Part shown: positions 55,136 through 63,907 of the stretch, piece after piece | How the letters are laid out: each line of letters begins with the position of its first letter | Position numbering within the stretch: position 1 is the first letter of the stretch | Assembly: GCF_023718305.1 (NCBI RefSeq) | Contig: NZ_QEYO01000006.1 | Coordinates: 170,128-234,127 of the forward strand | DNA from: Gramella sp. AN32 | Lineage (GTDB): Bacteria > Bacteroidota > Bacteroidia > Flavobacteriales > Flavobacteriaceae | DNA: 64,000 bases | Direction of reading: 5' to 3' | The notes under the pieces: generated by a model | Told to the model about the DNA's origin: nothing | What the model saw: the letters and a program-made list of their open reading frames with translations, nothing else | Databases searched by the model: none | Position numbers and translations under genes: made by a program

Positions 55136-56162
55136 GCGTTTTATAATTATTCATTCCCCCCGGGAAATTCTTAAGCGCCTTAAATCCTATATTTTTTAAG
55201 ATCTCTGTTCCTTTTAAACTCCGCACGCCGCTTTGGCAAACCAGTAAGATTTGGGTATTCTTATTTATTTCAGAAGCAGAATTTTCCAGATTTTCCAGAG
55301 GAATATTAATGGAATTGGGTAAATGCTCTTTCTCAAATTCATTTGGTGAGCGCACATCAATGATCATTTCTGAAGAAAGCAATTTTTCCAGATCCAAATT
55401 TTCTTCTGAAATATGGTAAGAATGAGATAAAGCTTTTATTTTCAGATTTTTGGGATCCAGTTTAAATCCAATTTTTTGGATGGATTGATTTAGTCCGTCA
55501 TATATCATCAATTTTCCCGAAAGCGGCTTTCCAAGTCCGGTTATGATCTTTATAGTTTCCAGCGCCTGAAAATTTCCAATAATTCCCGGAATAATCCCTA
55601 AAACCCCATTAACATTACAATCGGGGATTTCTGAAAAAGTTGGTTGGTTGGGAAAAAGACAACGGTAGGTTGGCCCTCCCTTGAAATTAAACACGGAAAC
55701 CTGACCTTCAAACGCATGTAAAGCTCCATATACAAAAGATTTCTGCTGTAAAATACAAACATCATTGATCAAATAGCGCGTTTCAAAATTATCACTGCAA
55801 TCCACGATAATATCAAAATCTTTAGCGATTCGTTCCGCGTTATTTTTATTAAAAAATTCAGCAAAAGGAATAATTGAAGTTTGGCTATTCTGGGCTTCTA
55901 ATTTTTTTACGATAACCTCAATTTTTGGCTTGCCAATATCGGTTTCCGCATACCAGGTTTGGCGTTGCAGGTTAGATATATCTATCCTGTCATTTTCAAC
56001 AATCCCCAGTGTTCCCACGCCCATGGCGTTTAAATACTGCAAAACCGGAATTCCGAGTCCGCCTGCGCCAACGATCAGAACTTTGGAATAGGCCAGTTTT
56101 GCCTGACCTTCTTTACCAAAAGATGGGAGTGTGGTTTGCCTTATGTAACGGTCATCGTTCAA
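55116..56162 (-). CDS. moeB: MoeB/ThiF-type activating enzyme with rhodanese domain
   Basis: A 348-residue two-domain protein. Residues 1-250 are an E1-like adenylyltransferase: nucleotide motif VGAGGLGIPVLQYLN, NLQRQ, DCSDNFETRYLIND and RCLFPNQP. Residues 260-348 are a rhodanese domain with DVRSPNEFEKEHLPNS and active-site CQSGVRS. It adenylates the Gly-Gly end of MoaD so sulfur can be added. The paired Cys zinc ligands of E. coli MoeB are not seen (TYRCLFP in place of CYRC, and no CxxC near the domain end). It overlaps mobA by 4 bases. Confidence 0.9.
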   Translation of the reverse strand: MNDDRYIRQTTLPSFGKEGQAKLAYSKVLIVGAGGLGIPVLQYLNAMGVGTLGIVENDRIDISNLQRQTWYAETDIGKPKIEVIVKKLEAQNSQTSIIPFAEFFNKNNAERIAKDFDIIVDCSDNFETRYLINDVCILQQKSFVYGALHAFEGQVSVFNFKGGPTYRCLFPNQPTFSEIPDCNVNGVLGIIPGIIGNFQALETIKIITGLGKPLSGKLMIYDGLNQSIQKIGFKLDPKNLKIKALSHSYHISEENLDLEKLLSSEMIIDVRSPNEFEKEHLPNSINIPLENLENSASEINKNTQILLVCQSGVRSLKGTEILKNIGFKALKNFPGGMNNYKTHVASQR

Positions 56163-56755
56163 GATTTTGCTATGATTTTTTGTGCTTCTGCAAGGTCCTG
56201 TAAACTATTGGCATTGATTAAAACCTGATCATTTTCCGGAAAGACCAGTTTTATATCAGAATTGATGAGAAATTTACGCGGACAGGAATTTATTCCATTT
56301 TCCAGATATTTTTTACCTTTTTCCAATCCGTGCGGTTCCCAGATCGCGCATAGCGGTTCCGGTAATCCAGATTCCCTGGTGGCGAAGGCTGTTGCGGGTT
56401 TGGCAGGATCCCGTTCTGCAATTAATTTTTTGATATGTTTTAAGTCAATGAGTGGGAGATCTGTAGCCAGCACGAGCCAGGCTACATCGGGATATTTTTG
56501 ATGCGCACTTTGCAAGCCGTTAAAGGGGCCCCGAAATTCATTCGTATCAATAATGCTTTTAAAATTTTGAGCTAGTTCTTTAGTTTGTTCCTCACGTATG
56601 CTCATAAAAACCTCTTCACAAACTTCTTTGAGCAAATTGTATAAATGTTCCCTATGGGGTTGGGAATGATAGGCGATATTTCCCTTATCCTTGCCCATAC
56701 GCGTACTTTTGCCGCCGGCAAGAATGAGTCCGAAAATTTTAGTTTTCATAATCAC
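56159..56755 (-). CDS. mobA: molybdenum cofactor guanylyltransferase MobA
   Basis: A 198-residue nucleotidyltransferase with LILAGGKSTRMGKDKG, the MobA signature, then SIIDTNEFRGPFNGL, VLATDLPLI and EPLCAIWEPHGL. It joins GMP to Moco to form the guanine dinucleotide cofactor. That cofactor is used by the DMSO-reductase family, whereas xanthine-dehydrogenase-type enzymes use the plain or cytosine form. So another Moco enzyme outside the window is likely. The gene overlaps moaC by 17 bases. Confidence 0.88.
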   Translation of the reverse strand: MIMKTKIFGLILAGGKSTRMGKDKGNIAYHSQPHREHLYNLLKEVCEEVFMSIREEQTKELAQNFKSIIDTNEFRGPFNGLQSAHQKYPDVAWLVLATDLPLIDLKHIKKLIAERDPAKPATAFATRESGLPEPLCAIWEPHGLEKGKKYLENGINSCPRKFLINSDIKLVFPENDQVLINANSLQDLAEAQKIIAKS

Positions 56756-57215
56756 TTTTTCCTCCTGTTTTTAAATCCAGTTTTATATCGGTAATCTGTA
56801 TATCGTGAGAAAGGGCTTTGGTCATATCATAAATGGTAAGAGCTGCCACAGAGACGCCGGTGAGCGCTTCCATTTCCACCCCGGTTTGCGAGGTACATTT
56901 TACCTCACACCTAATTTCCAGCAAATTTGTACCCGGAATGATATCGATATCAACTTTGGAAACGGGAAGGGGATGACAAAGCGGAATTAAATCTGAAGTT
57001 TTCTTAACCGCCTGGATACCTGCAATAATGCTGGTTTGCATAATGCTACCCTTCTTTCCCAAAAAATTGTCCCTGCTTAATTGTTCAAAAATCTCTTGTG
57101 GAAAAATTACTTTCCCGGACGCCTTAGCGGTTCGGGTGCTTATTTTTTTTTCGGAAACATCCACCATTTGCGGATTCCCTTCTTTGTTGATATGTGTAAG
57201 TGCTTTATCCACCAA
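56739..57215 (-). CDS. moaC: cyclic pyranopterin monophosphate synthase MoaC
   Basis: A 158-residue MoaC, which makes cyclic pyranopterin monophosphate from the MoaA product. Conserved blocks: MVDVSEKKISTRTAKA, GIQAVKKTSDLIPLCHPLP, TGVEMEALTGVSVAALTIYDM and LKLDLKTGGKS-like end. It overlaps moaA by 11 bases. The start could be the inner Met of MVDVSEKK, which would shorten it by 16 residues. Confidence 0.93.
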   Translation of the reverse strand: MVDKALTHINKEGNPQMVDVSEKKISTRTAKASGKVIFPQEIFEQLSRDNFLGKKGSIMQTSIIAGIQAVKKTSDLIPLCHPLPVSKVDIDIIPGTNLLEIRCEVKCTSQTGVEMEALTGVSVAALTIYDMTKALSHDIQITDIKLDLKTGGKSDYEN

Positions 57216-58191
57216 TACTTGTCATTGAATTTGAAAAGATTTTGTCACTTTTTGCTTCAGCTTCGTAACCGTCTTTAGCGCGACTGCCCACCGCTTTTAA
57301 AATTTCATAGCGAACGGTCTTTTCAGCAAAAGGACTGCGTAAGATATCGCGTAGATTCGTACTGGCCTGGGCATATAAGCATGTAATCACATCGCCTGTA
57401 GCAGTAACCCTTAAGCGATTGCAACTTCCGCAGAAATTTCGGGTAAAGGAAGGGATGATCCCAAAACTGCCTTTATATCCCTCGATTTTATAATTGTTGG
57501 AGGTAGAAGTCTTTTCCGAAATGAGCGGGGTGATATTTTTAAAATTCTCAGAGATATAATCGTAGATCTTCTTATGGTTCCACTTGATGCTTTGAAAAGT
57601 TTTACTCCCACCATTAAACGGCATTTCTTCTAAAAACCGAACCGCAACCGGATAATCCTTAACTAGCGTATTTAAAACGGGAATCATGTCCTGAATATTT
57701 TGCTCATCCAGAACGATATAATTGATCTTTACCGTAAAACCTTCTTCGATCAATCTGTAAAGATTTTTCTGAACGACTTTAAACTGCTTGCGTCGTGTAA
57801 TTTTATTAAAAGTTTCTTCCTGAATGGCATCCAGGCTCACATTGATATTTTTGATCCCAAGCGACTTTAATTCTTCAATATGATCGCCAATAAGTGTGGC
57901 GTTGGTTGTAATACTGATATCTTCAAGTTCCGGCAGGGTTTTCAGCTTTCTAAGCAACTGCATAAGATCCTTCCGCATAAAAGGTTCACCACCCGTAATA
58001 CGGATCTTTCTAATTCCCTGTTCTACCAGAATCTTACTCAAACTAAACAACTCATCTAAGCTTAGAAGATCTTTCCTATCCGCAAAATCAATGCCTTCCG
58101 CAGGCATACAATAATTGCAGCGCAGGTTACAACGATCTGTCACCGCGAGGCGCAAATAATCTACAACACGATTGTGGTTATCTATGAGCAT
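57205..58191 (-). CDS. moaA: GTP 3',8-cyclase MoaA
   Basis: A 328-residue radical-SAM enzyme that starts Moco synthesis from GTP. The SAM cluster motif is CNLRCNYC (Cys21, Cys25, Cys28), followed by ITGGEPFMRKDL. The second cluster is near the C-terminus (FCGSCNRLRVTATGDVITC). The usual GG pair at the very end is present (SMTSIGG). It lies 12 bases after moaE in the operon. Confidence 0.95.
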   Translation of the reverse strand: MLIDNHNRVVDYLRLAVTDRCNLRCNYCMPAEGIDFADRKDLLSLDELFSLSKILVEQGIRKIRITGGEPFMRKDLMQLLRKLKTLPELEDISITTNATLIGDHIEELKSLGIKNINVSLDAIQEETFNKITRRKQFKVVQKNLYRLIEEGFTVKINYIVLDEQNIQDMIPVLNTLVKDYPVAVRFLEEMPFNGGSKTFQSIKWNHKKIYDYISENFKNITPLISEKTSTSNNYKIEGYKGSFGIIPSFTRNFCGSCNRLRVTATGDVITCLYAQASTNLRDILRSPFAEKTVRYEILKAVGSRAKDGYEAEAKSDKIFSNSMTSIGG

Positions 58192-58203
58192 TCAATTCTT
58201 CAT

Positions 58204-58620
58204 TTAAGGATGGGAACTCACCCAAACTTCGTCATTTTCAAAAAATTCTTTTTTCCAGATAGGAACATTTTCTTTTAGGGTATCGATTAGAAATCTACAG
58301 GCTTTAAAACAATCATCCCGATGGGCAGAGGAAGCCCCTACTATCACCACTGGTTCTTCAATATTTTTCTTTCCCACCGCATGTTTCATGACCAGTTTGT
58401 TCAGGTTCCATTTCTCTTTGGCTTCATCGGCGATCTTTTGCATTTCCTTTAAAGCCATACTTTTATAGGCTTCAAAAAAGAGTGAGGTCACCTTTTCCTT
58501 TTTGGTTACTCCACGCACGGCACCTACAAATACACAAATCCCGCCGCTTTCGGGATGGGAAAGTTCGCTATATACTGTTGACGGATCGATATGTTCCGAA
58601 ATTTCTAAAATTGTCTCCAT
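58204..58620 (-). CDS. moaE: molybdopterin synthase large subunit MoaE
   Basis: A 138-residue MoaE. Conserved parts are GGICVFVGAVRGVTK, LFFEAYKSMALKEMQKIA, KHAVGKKNIEEPVVIVGASSAHR and the Lys-containing end PIWKKEFFENDEVW. With MoaD it puts the two sulfurs into molybdopterin. It shares one base with the moaD stop. Confidence 0.93.
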   Translation of the reverse strand: METILEISEHIDPSTVYSELSHPESGGICVFVGAVRGVTKKEKVTSLFFEAYKSMALKEMQKIADEAKEKWNLNKLVMKHAVGKKNIEEPVVIVGASSAHRDDCFKACRFLIDTLKENVPIWKKEFFENDEVWVSSHP

Positions 58621-58859
58621 TATCCTCCGCTTACAGGTGGGATCAATGCGATCTCGTCCCGGCCTGAGATTATAAATGAATCTTCCCTCATCTCCTCATT
58701 TACAGCAATATTCAATGAGGAAAGTTTCTGTAAATCAGGATATTTTTGCTGCAGATGATTTCTTAAATCCCCCACCGTACTAAGGTCTTTAAATTCTTCG
58801 CCATCAAGTTGATGCCTGCCCACAATATCCCTGGTGATTCCAAATAGAAGAATGTTCAT
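58620..58859 (-). CDS. moaD: molybdopterin synthase small subunit MoaD
   Basis: A 79-residue ubiquitin-like sulfur carrier that starts MNILLFGITRDIVG and ends IALIPPVSGG with the required Gly-Gly. It is the first gene of the minus-strand Moco operon. The 196-base gap before xdhC (58860-59055) must hold both divergent promoters; I see no exact TAnnTTTG box. Confidence 0.9.
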   Translation of the reverse strand: MNILLFGITRDIVGRHQLDGEEFKDLSTVGDLRNHLQQKYPDLQKLSSLNIAVNEEMREDSFIISGRDEIALIPPVSGG

Positions 58860-59055
58860 TTTCGTTTTTTTAAATGTAGTAAAAACTGTAGGGAAAACCT
58901 GTATTTTTAGTGCATTATTAATGCTTCCCGCAATCTTTTTTTTACAAGTTGAAGCTACTCAAGTTTTAAGTTCTTTCAAAAGAAAGGGCACAGGATTTCT
59001 AACAGATTTTAAAATTAGCTATTTTGCATTAGCTTTTGAGCAGAAATACTAATCT

Positions 59056-60084
59056 ATGACCCACGAGTTTAAAAAACTTATCTATACCGCTTTTCAGAAT
59101 AGCCGCGATAAGATTAGGAATGTGATGGCCAGCGTGGTTGCCCTGAAGGGTTCTTCTTATAGAAAACCGGGGGTGCGTATGCTGATTAGCGAAAATGGAA
59201 AAATGGCCGGAGCAGTAAGCGGTGGTTGCGTGGAGAAGGAAATCTTTTTACAGGCACAGGAAGTTTTTAAAACCGGAATACCAAAAATGATGGCCTATGA
59301 TGGTCGTTACAAGCTTGGTTGTGAAGGAATCCTCTATATTTTACTGGAACCTTTTGAAGTTTCTGAAAAGGAATTAAAACTCTTTGAAGCCCATTTTGAA
59401 GCGAGGATTTCATTTAAGCTCTATGCGGCATTTAGCCGAAATATTGAAAATAACAAGAAGCTGGGAACAATTGCAGAATTCGAGAATGGTGAAAATATAA
59501 GTTTTGCTGAAAACTTTCCACTGAAGGAATCTTCAGAGGTTGAGATTTTTATAGAAGAATTGTCGCCACTTTTTAAACTGGTTATTATTGGAGCTGAACA
59601 TGACGCGGTACAACTATGTTCTATGGCCGCGATGATGGGCTGGGAGGTGAGTATCGTAGATTCGCCGAAAGATCCAAAACTTGCTGAAAACTTTCCGGGT
59701 TCAAAAGAGATCTTGCACTTGTTTCCTGAACAATTGCATCAACTTAAGATCGATGAAAATACCGCCGTGGTCTTGATGAACCACAGTTATGTGACCGATC
59801 TTAAATTCCTCATGCCTTTACGCGATAAGAATCCCTGTTATATTGGTATTCTGGGTTCGGTGACCCGAAGGGAAAAACTTTTTGAGGAATTACTGGAACT
59901 TGAACCCGAAACCGATGCGGAATTTCTGGATAAAATTTACAGTCCGGCGGGATTACCTATTGGTGCTGAAACTCCACAGGAAATTGCCAATTCCATCATT
60001 GCTGAAATATTAAGCGTGATTCGCGAAAAAGAGATCGCCCATCTTCGCGAGATCAACGGAAAAATACATGAAGACGTTGAATGA
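59056..60084 (+). CDS. xdhC: XdhC/CoxI-family Moco maturation factor
   Basis: A 342-residue protein. The N-terminal XdhC domain has VVALKGSSYRKPGVRMLI, AGAVSGGCVEKEI and YDGRYKLGCEGI. The C-terminal Rossmann domain has LVIIGAEHDAVQLCSMA and GILGSVTRREKL. XdhC binds Moco, helps its sulfuration and inserts it into xanthine-dehydrogenase-type enzymes. The local enzyme of that type is a remnant, so XdhC now serves another copy or nothing. It overlaps the MocA-like gene by 17 bases. Confidence 0.9.
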   Translation: MTHEFKKLIYTAFQNSRDKIRNVMASVVALKGSSYRKPGVRMLISENGKMAGAVSGGCVEKEIFLQAQEVFKTGIPKMMAYDGRYKLGCEGILYILLEPFEVSEKELKLFEAHFEARISFKLYAAFSRNIENNKKLGTIAEFENGENISFAENFPLKESSEVEIFIEELSPLFKLVIIGAEHDAVQLCSMAAMMGWEVSIVDSPKDPKLAENFPGSKEILHLFPEQLHQLKIDENTAVVLMNHSYVTDLKFLMPLRDKNPCYIGILGSVTRREKLFEELLELEPETDAEFLDKIYSPAGLPIGAETPQEIANSIIAEILSVIREKEIAHLREINGKIHEDVE

Positions 60085-60679
60085 AATTAGTATTCTGATA
60101 TTGGCCGCCGGTGAGGCTTCCCGCATGCAGGAAGTCAAACAATTATTGCCCTTAGGCCAAACTAATTTGCTGGAACATGCTGTGCAAACTGCTCGAAATT
60201 CTGATGCTGCTGCTACTAAAGTGGTTTTGGGGGCTAACCGGGAAAAAATTCAGCAGCAGATAGCATTTCATAATGCTGAAGTTGTGGTCAACCCACATTG
60301 GAAAGAAGGTTTGGGAACTTCAATTTCCGCGGGAATTTCAGCGATACTTCAGGATAGAAATCAACCGGAAGCAGTACTGGTGATGCTGGCAGATCAACCC
60401 CTGGTAGATTCAGAACATTTAAATCTATTAATAAAAACTTCCGCAGGGAATAAAGAAAAGATCATTGCCAGTGATTATGGAAAGCACCCGGGAGTTCCGG
60501 CTGTCTTTCCGCCGCATTTTTTTAAAGAATTACTTACTTTAAAAGGAGATAGCGGGGCGAAGGAAATGATGAAGAACAGGGCAGGGGAGGTCATAAGCAT
60601 TTCCGCTAAAAATAAACTGATCGATCTGGATACTCCTGAAGATTACCAGCAATTTTTAATAGACCAGAAACATAAATAA
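60068..60679 (+). CDS. MocA-like molybdopterin nucleotidyltransferase
   Basis: A 203-residue NTP transferase: ISILILAAGEASRMQEVKQLLPLG, VVLGANREKI, HWKEGLGTSISAGI, MLADQPLVDSEHL and DYGKHPGVPAVFP. It resembles MocA, which makes the cytosine dinucleotide form of Moco for xanthine-dehydrogenase-like enzymes. Coupled to xdhC, it fits the maturation path of the lost enzyme. Another MobA-like use cannot be excluded. Confidence 0.85.
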   Translation: MKTLNEISILILAAGEASRMQEVKQLLPLGQTNLLEHAVQTARNSDAAATKVVLGANREKIQQQIAFHNAEVVVNPHWKEGLGTSISAGISAILQDRNQPEAVLVMLADQPLVDSEHLNLLIKTSAGNKEKIIASDYGKHPGVPAVFPPHFFKELLTLKGDSGAKEMMKNRAGEVISISAKNKLIDLDTPEDYQQFLIDQKHK

Positions 60680-60683
60680 TAAG

Positions 60684-61199
60684 ATGACACAAAACAGGAT
60701 GTATCGTTTCACACTGGGACTTTTGTTGGTAATGCTTAACATAAGCTGCGACCAGCTTAGTAAAAAGGAAGTACGGGAAAATATCGCTTCCCACGAGAAA
60801 GTGCAGGTGGTCAATGATAATTTTATTTTGACAAAAGTGGAGAATACAGGTGCGGCATTAAGTTTTGGTGCCAGTTTTCCACCTATTGTAAAAACCCTTA
60901 TTTTCCAAATCCTACCCCTGCTTATTTTGATCTATATGTTCTATTACCTTATGCAAAAGAAGGAGATTTCCCGGCTTAGTTTTGTAGCGATCAGTTTTAT
61001 CATTGGGGGTGGAATTGGCAATATTATCGACCGGGTCCTGTATAATTCTGTGACCGATTTTATGTATATGGAAGTGGGGCCGCTGCACACAGGTATTTTT
61101 AATATGGCCGATGTTTCGGTGACTGTGGGTGCGATCGCCCTGGTATTTAATGCATTAGTGCCGGAAAAATTTTTAAAAAAGCAAAGTGTTCAATCTTAA
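60684..61199 (+). CDS. lspA: lipoprotein signal peptidase II
   Basis: A 171-residue membrane aspartyl protease with four hydrophobic segments. The motifs are SCDQLSKK, KVENTGAALSFG, GGGIGNIIDRVLYNSVTDF (Asp125) and FNMADVSVTVG (Asp143), the catalytic pair. It removes signal peptides from lipoproteins. The start lies 4 bases after the MocA-like gene, so it may share its transcript. Many Bacteroidota have more than one LspA; this may be the second copy. Confidence 0.9.
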   Translation: MTQNRMYRFTLGLLLVMLNISCDQLSKKEVRENIASHEKVQVVNDNFILTKVENTGAALSFGASFPPIVKTLIFQILPLLILIYMFYYLMQKKEISRLSFVAISFIIGGGIGNIIDRVLYNSVTDFMYMEVGPLHTGIFNMADVSVTVGAIALVFNALVPEKFLKKQSVQS

Positions 61200-61211
61200 A
61201 CCAATGATTTT

Positions 61212-61598
61212 ATGTTTCCACAGGACATCTACAGTTACTTAAAAAATAATACCCTAACCGAAATTAAAGGCGGAAGCAGTCGAAAGGTATTTTTGCCTAT
61301 CTGGATCGTTGAAGTGGAACACAGGCTTTTTGCCAGGAGCTGGGGGCAAAGTGAGCATAGCTGGTACACCGAAATGTTGAAATTTGGAATTGGACAGATT
61401 AAAATTGGGGATATAGTATTTGATGTGCGAGGGGAAAAGCTGGGCAAGAATGATCCCATGCAATTACGAATTAACCAGGCTTATTTAAGTAAATATACCC
61501 AAAAGGAAAATACGATGTATGCGGAAGGAATTACCAAACCGGAGTATGCGGACTTTACCATGGAATTTCATTATGAATCCCGGGCTTCGGGAAAATAA
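61212..61598 (+). CDS. DUF2255-family protein
   Basis: A 128-residue soluble protein with a small beta-barrel pattern: KVFLPIWIVEVEHRLFARSWGQSEHSWYTEM and IGDIVFDVRGEKL. This matches the DUF2255 family, which resembles flavin-binding split-barrel proteins. The function is not known. It follows lspA by 12 bases. The 187 bases after it (61599-61785) hold a TATTTTTG box at 61687-61694 and two TGATAAC repeats near 61640-61660. Confidence 0.7.
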   Translation: MFPQDIYSYLKNNTLTEIKGGSSRKVFLPIWIVEVEHRLFARSWGQSEHSWYTEMLKFGIGQIKIGDIVFDVRGEKLGKNDPMQLRINQAYLSKYTQKENTMYAEGITKPEYADFTMEFHYESRASGK

Positions 61599-61785
61599 GG
61601 GCCCACCTATAATAGCTTAACATTTTAAGTAGTTATTGGTTGATAACTAGCTGATAACCTATTTTAGACTTAAGCGTTAAAATTATTATTTTTGTTTAGC
61701 TTTATGAGAGTCCCGGCATAAAAATTATTTTGGTGAGGATATTAGGAGTTATGGGGTATTTTACAACTGGTAATTTAATATAAAA

Positions 61786-62979
61786 ATGAAAAAACATTTC
61801 TTATTTCTTTTAATAATGATTTTGAATCTAAATTGTTATTCACAAATCTCATTCGAAAACGGATACTATATTAATAATAATGAACAGAAAATTGAATGTC
61901 TAATTAAAAATAAGGATTGGAAGAATAATCCTACAGAATTTAAATACAAATTATCGAAAGACTTAGAACAACAAACAGCAACAATTCAACTAGTTAAGGA
62001 ATTTGGTATTTATGAGTATTCAAAATTCATTAGGAGTACTGTAAAAATTGATAGGTCCAGTATAGATTCAAATCATTTGAGCAACAAAAGAAATCCCGTT
62101 TTTGAAAATGAAGAAGTTTTTTTAGAAGTCTTAGTTGATGGCAAAGCCAATTTATACTATTATGAAGATGGAAATGTTAAAAGATTTTTTTATAGTAAAG
62201 ATAATTCTAATAAAATTGAGCCATTAATTTTTAAAAACTACCAATTAGATGGGGAAAGAATAATTAATGAGAATAACCATTTTAAACAACAATTACATAA
62301 TGATCTAAAATGTCAGAGCATTAAAACTAAAGATATTGAGATTATAGAATATGATAAAAAAGATCTTATAAATCTATTTGTCTTGTACAATGAATGTAGC
62401 AATTCAAATTGGACAGATTATGATACGAAACAAAAAAAAGAATTATTTAATTTGACACCTAGATTAGGTATAAACCGTTCTTCATTAACTATACAAAATA
62501 CAGCATCGAACTCTAGAAATGTTGATTTTAAAGATAAATTAGGGTTTAGATTAGGAATAGAAGGTGAAGTTGTTTTGCCATTTAATAAAAACAAATGGGC
62601 ATTTATAATAGAGCCAACATACCAATATTTCAAATCTGAAAAAGAATTTGCGACATATAGTGTTAAGGTTGATTATAGTTCAATTGAGTTGCCTTTAGGA
62701 TTACGATATTATTTATTTCTGAACGATAAGTCAAAATTTTTCTTGAATGCTACCTACAACCTTGACTTCGTAATGAATTCAGCAGTTTCTTACAGCTCAG
62801 GTGTAGATTTGGAAATTACGAAATCTTCTAATTTAGGATTTGGAGTAGGATTTAAACAAAATAACAAATATAGTATGGAGTTAAGATATCATACTAGTCG
62901 AGAAATATTAGGTAGCTATCGAACATCTTATTCAGAGTACAATACATTATCAGTAATATTTGGATATTCCATATGGTAA
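61786..62979 (+). CDS. outer-membrane beta-barrel protein
   Basis: A 397-residue exported protein with signal peptide (FLFLLIMILNLNCYSQ). Residues 20-215 are a strand-rich domain of unknown type (FENGYYINNNEQKIECLIKNKDW). The last 180 residues form a PorT-like small barrel: FRLGIEGEVVLPFNKNKWAF, IELPLGLRYYLFL, NLGFGVGFKQNNKYSMELRY and the aromatic end LSVIFGYSIW. The gene is clearly more AT-rich than its neighbours, so it may have been acquired with the cassette that follows. Confidence 0.7.
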   Translation: MKKHFLFLLIMILNLNCYSQISFENGYYINNNEQKIECLIKNKDWKNNPTEFKYKLSKDLEQQTATIQLVKEFGIYEYSKFIRSTVKIDRSSIDSNHLSNKRNPVFENEEVFLEVLVDGKANLYYYEDGNVKRFFYSKDNSNKIEPLIFKNYQLDGERIINENNHFKQQLHNDLKCQSIKTKDIEIIEYDKKDLINLFVLYNECSNSNWTDYDTKQKKELFNLTPRLGINRSSLTIQNTASNSRNVDFKDKLGFRLGIEGEVVLPFNKNKWAFIIEPTYQYFKSEKEFATYSVKVDYSSIELPLGLRYYLFLNDKSKFFLNATYNLDFVMNSAVSYSSGVDLEITKSSNLGFGVGFKQNNKYSMELRYHTSREILGSYRTSYSEYNTLSVIFGYSIW

Positions 62980-63003
62980 AAAATTCTATAACAAAGATTC
63001 ATC

Positions 63004-63130
63004 GCAAATAGCGGGTTTTATCGAAAAAGTGTAATTTAGAAAACCAAGAAACAAAAGGTTAATCCGACAACTCAACATCCATACTCCGCGCCACTTGTCG
63101 TTATACGAGACCGCCGTTAGCCACAAGTGG
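63004..63130. repeat. cassette-type repeat, copy 1
   Basis: About 107 bases (63004-63110) align with 63795-63903 over most of their length, sharing GCAAATAGCGGGT, CCAAGAAACAAAA and CCGACAA. At its right end CCACTTGT (63091-63098) and ACAAGTGG (63123-63130) form a perfect 8-bp hairpin around a 24-base loop that contains GTTAGCC. Confidence 0.7.
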
Positions 63131-63146
63131 AAAACTGAAAATAAGA

Positions 63147-63791
63147 ATGAGATTAAATAGAAAGAAACATTGGGAGACAGTTTACGAAACTAAAAATCCA
63201 GACCAAGTAAGTTGGACACAAGAAATTCCGAAAACTTCACTTGAATTTATCAATTCATTAGGGCTTAAAAAAACTGCAAAAATAATAGATATAGGTGGTG
63301 GCGACAGTAAACTTGTGGACTATTTACTTGACGAAGGATTTGAAAATATAACTGTGCTTGATATTTCCGAAAAATCACTTAAAAAAGCACAAAATCGACT
63401 TGGCAAAAAGGCAAATAAAGTAAATTGGATAGTAAGTGACATAACTGACTTTGAACCAAAAATGACTTTTGATCTATGGCACGATAGAGCAACTTTTCAT
63501 TTTCTGACTACGACCGAACAAATTAAAAAATATATAAAAACTGCTAGAGATTCTGTGAATGGATTCTTGACAATCGGGACATTTTCACATAGTGGCCCGG
63601 AAAAATGTAGCGGACTCGAAATTAAGCAATACAATGAAGAGGAATTAAATTCGGAGTTTGAGAATGGGTTCTATAAAATTCGATGTGTACAAGAAGACCA
63701 TATAACTCCATTCCATACAACACAGAATTTCTTGTTTTGTAGTTTTAAAAGACAATTAACGGAAAAAGCCAGTGGCCAACAAAGTCGGTAA
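63147..63791 (+). CDS. class I SAM-dependent methyltransferase in a cassette
   Basis: A 214-residue methyltransferase with HWETVYETKNPDQVSW, SAM motif I IIDIGGGDSKLVDYLL, motif II VLDISEKSL, VSDITDF and the post-core LWHDRATFHFL. The type resembles TehB/thiopurine-like small-molecule methyltransferases; the substrate is unknown. It stands alone between two copies of a 108-bp repeat, with no promoter box close by. Genes of this size and placement are typical of mobile cassettes. Confidence 0.8.
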   Translation: MRLNRKKHWETVYETKNPDQVSWTQEIPKTSLEFINSLGLKKTAKIIDIGGGDSKLVDYLLDEGFENITVLDISEKSLKKAQNRLGKKANKVNWIVSDITDFEPKMTFDLWHDRATFHFLTTTEQIKKYIKTARDSVNGFLTIGTFSHSGPEKCSGLEIKQYNEEELNSEFENGFYKIRCVQEDHITPFHTTQNFLFCSFKRQLTEKASGQQSR

Positions 63792-63794
63792 ACT

Positions 63795-63907
63795 GCAAAT
63801 AGCGGGTATTCCGGTGAAAAGTGATATTTAAAGACCAAGAAACAAAAGAGCTAAGCCGACAAGTTCGCATCCCTACTCCCGCAACTTGCGATAGTGTGCC
63901 GAGCAAG
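63795..63907. repeat. cassette-type repeat, copy 2
   Basis: The second copy of the repeat starts three bases after the methyltransferase stop. It also ends in a hairpin, CTTGC (63885-63889) with GCAAG (63903-63907), around a shorter 13-base loop. The 97 bases after it hold no gene I can support; a further cassette may begin beyond the window. Confidence 0.7.

Noticed and set aside
61640..61661. Two TGATAAC repeats as an operator
   Set aside because: They are short, in AT-rich DNA and not placed near a clear promoter box.
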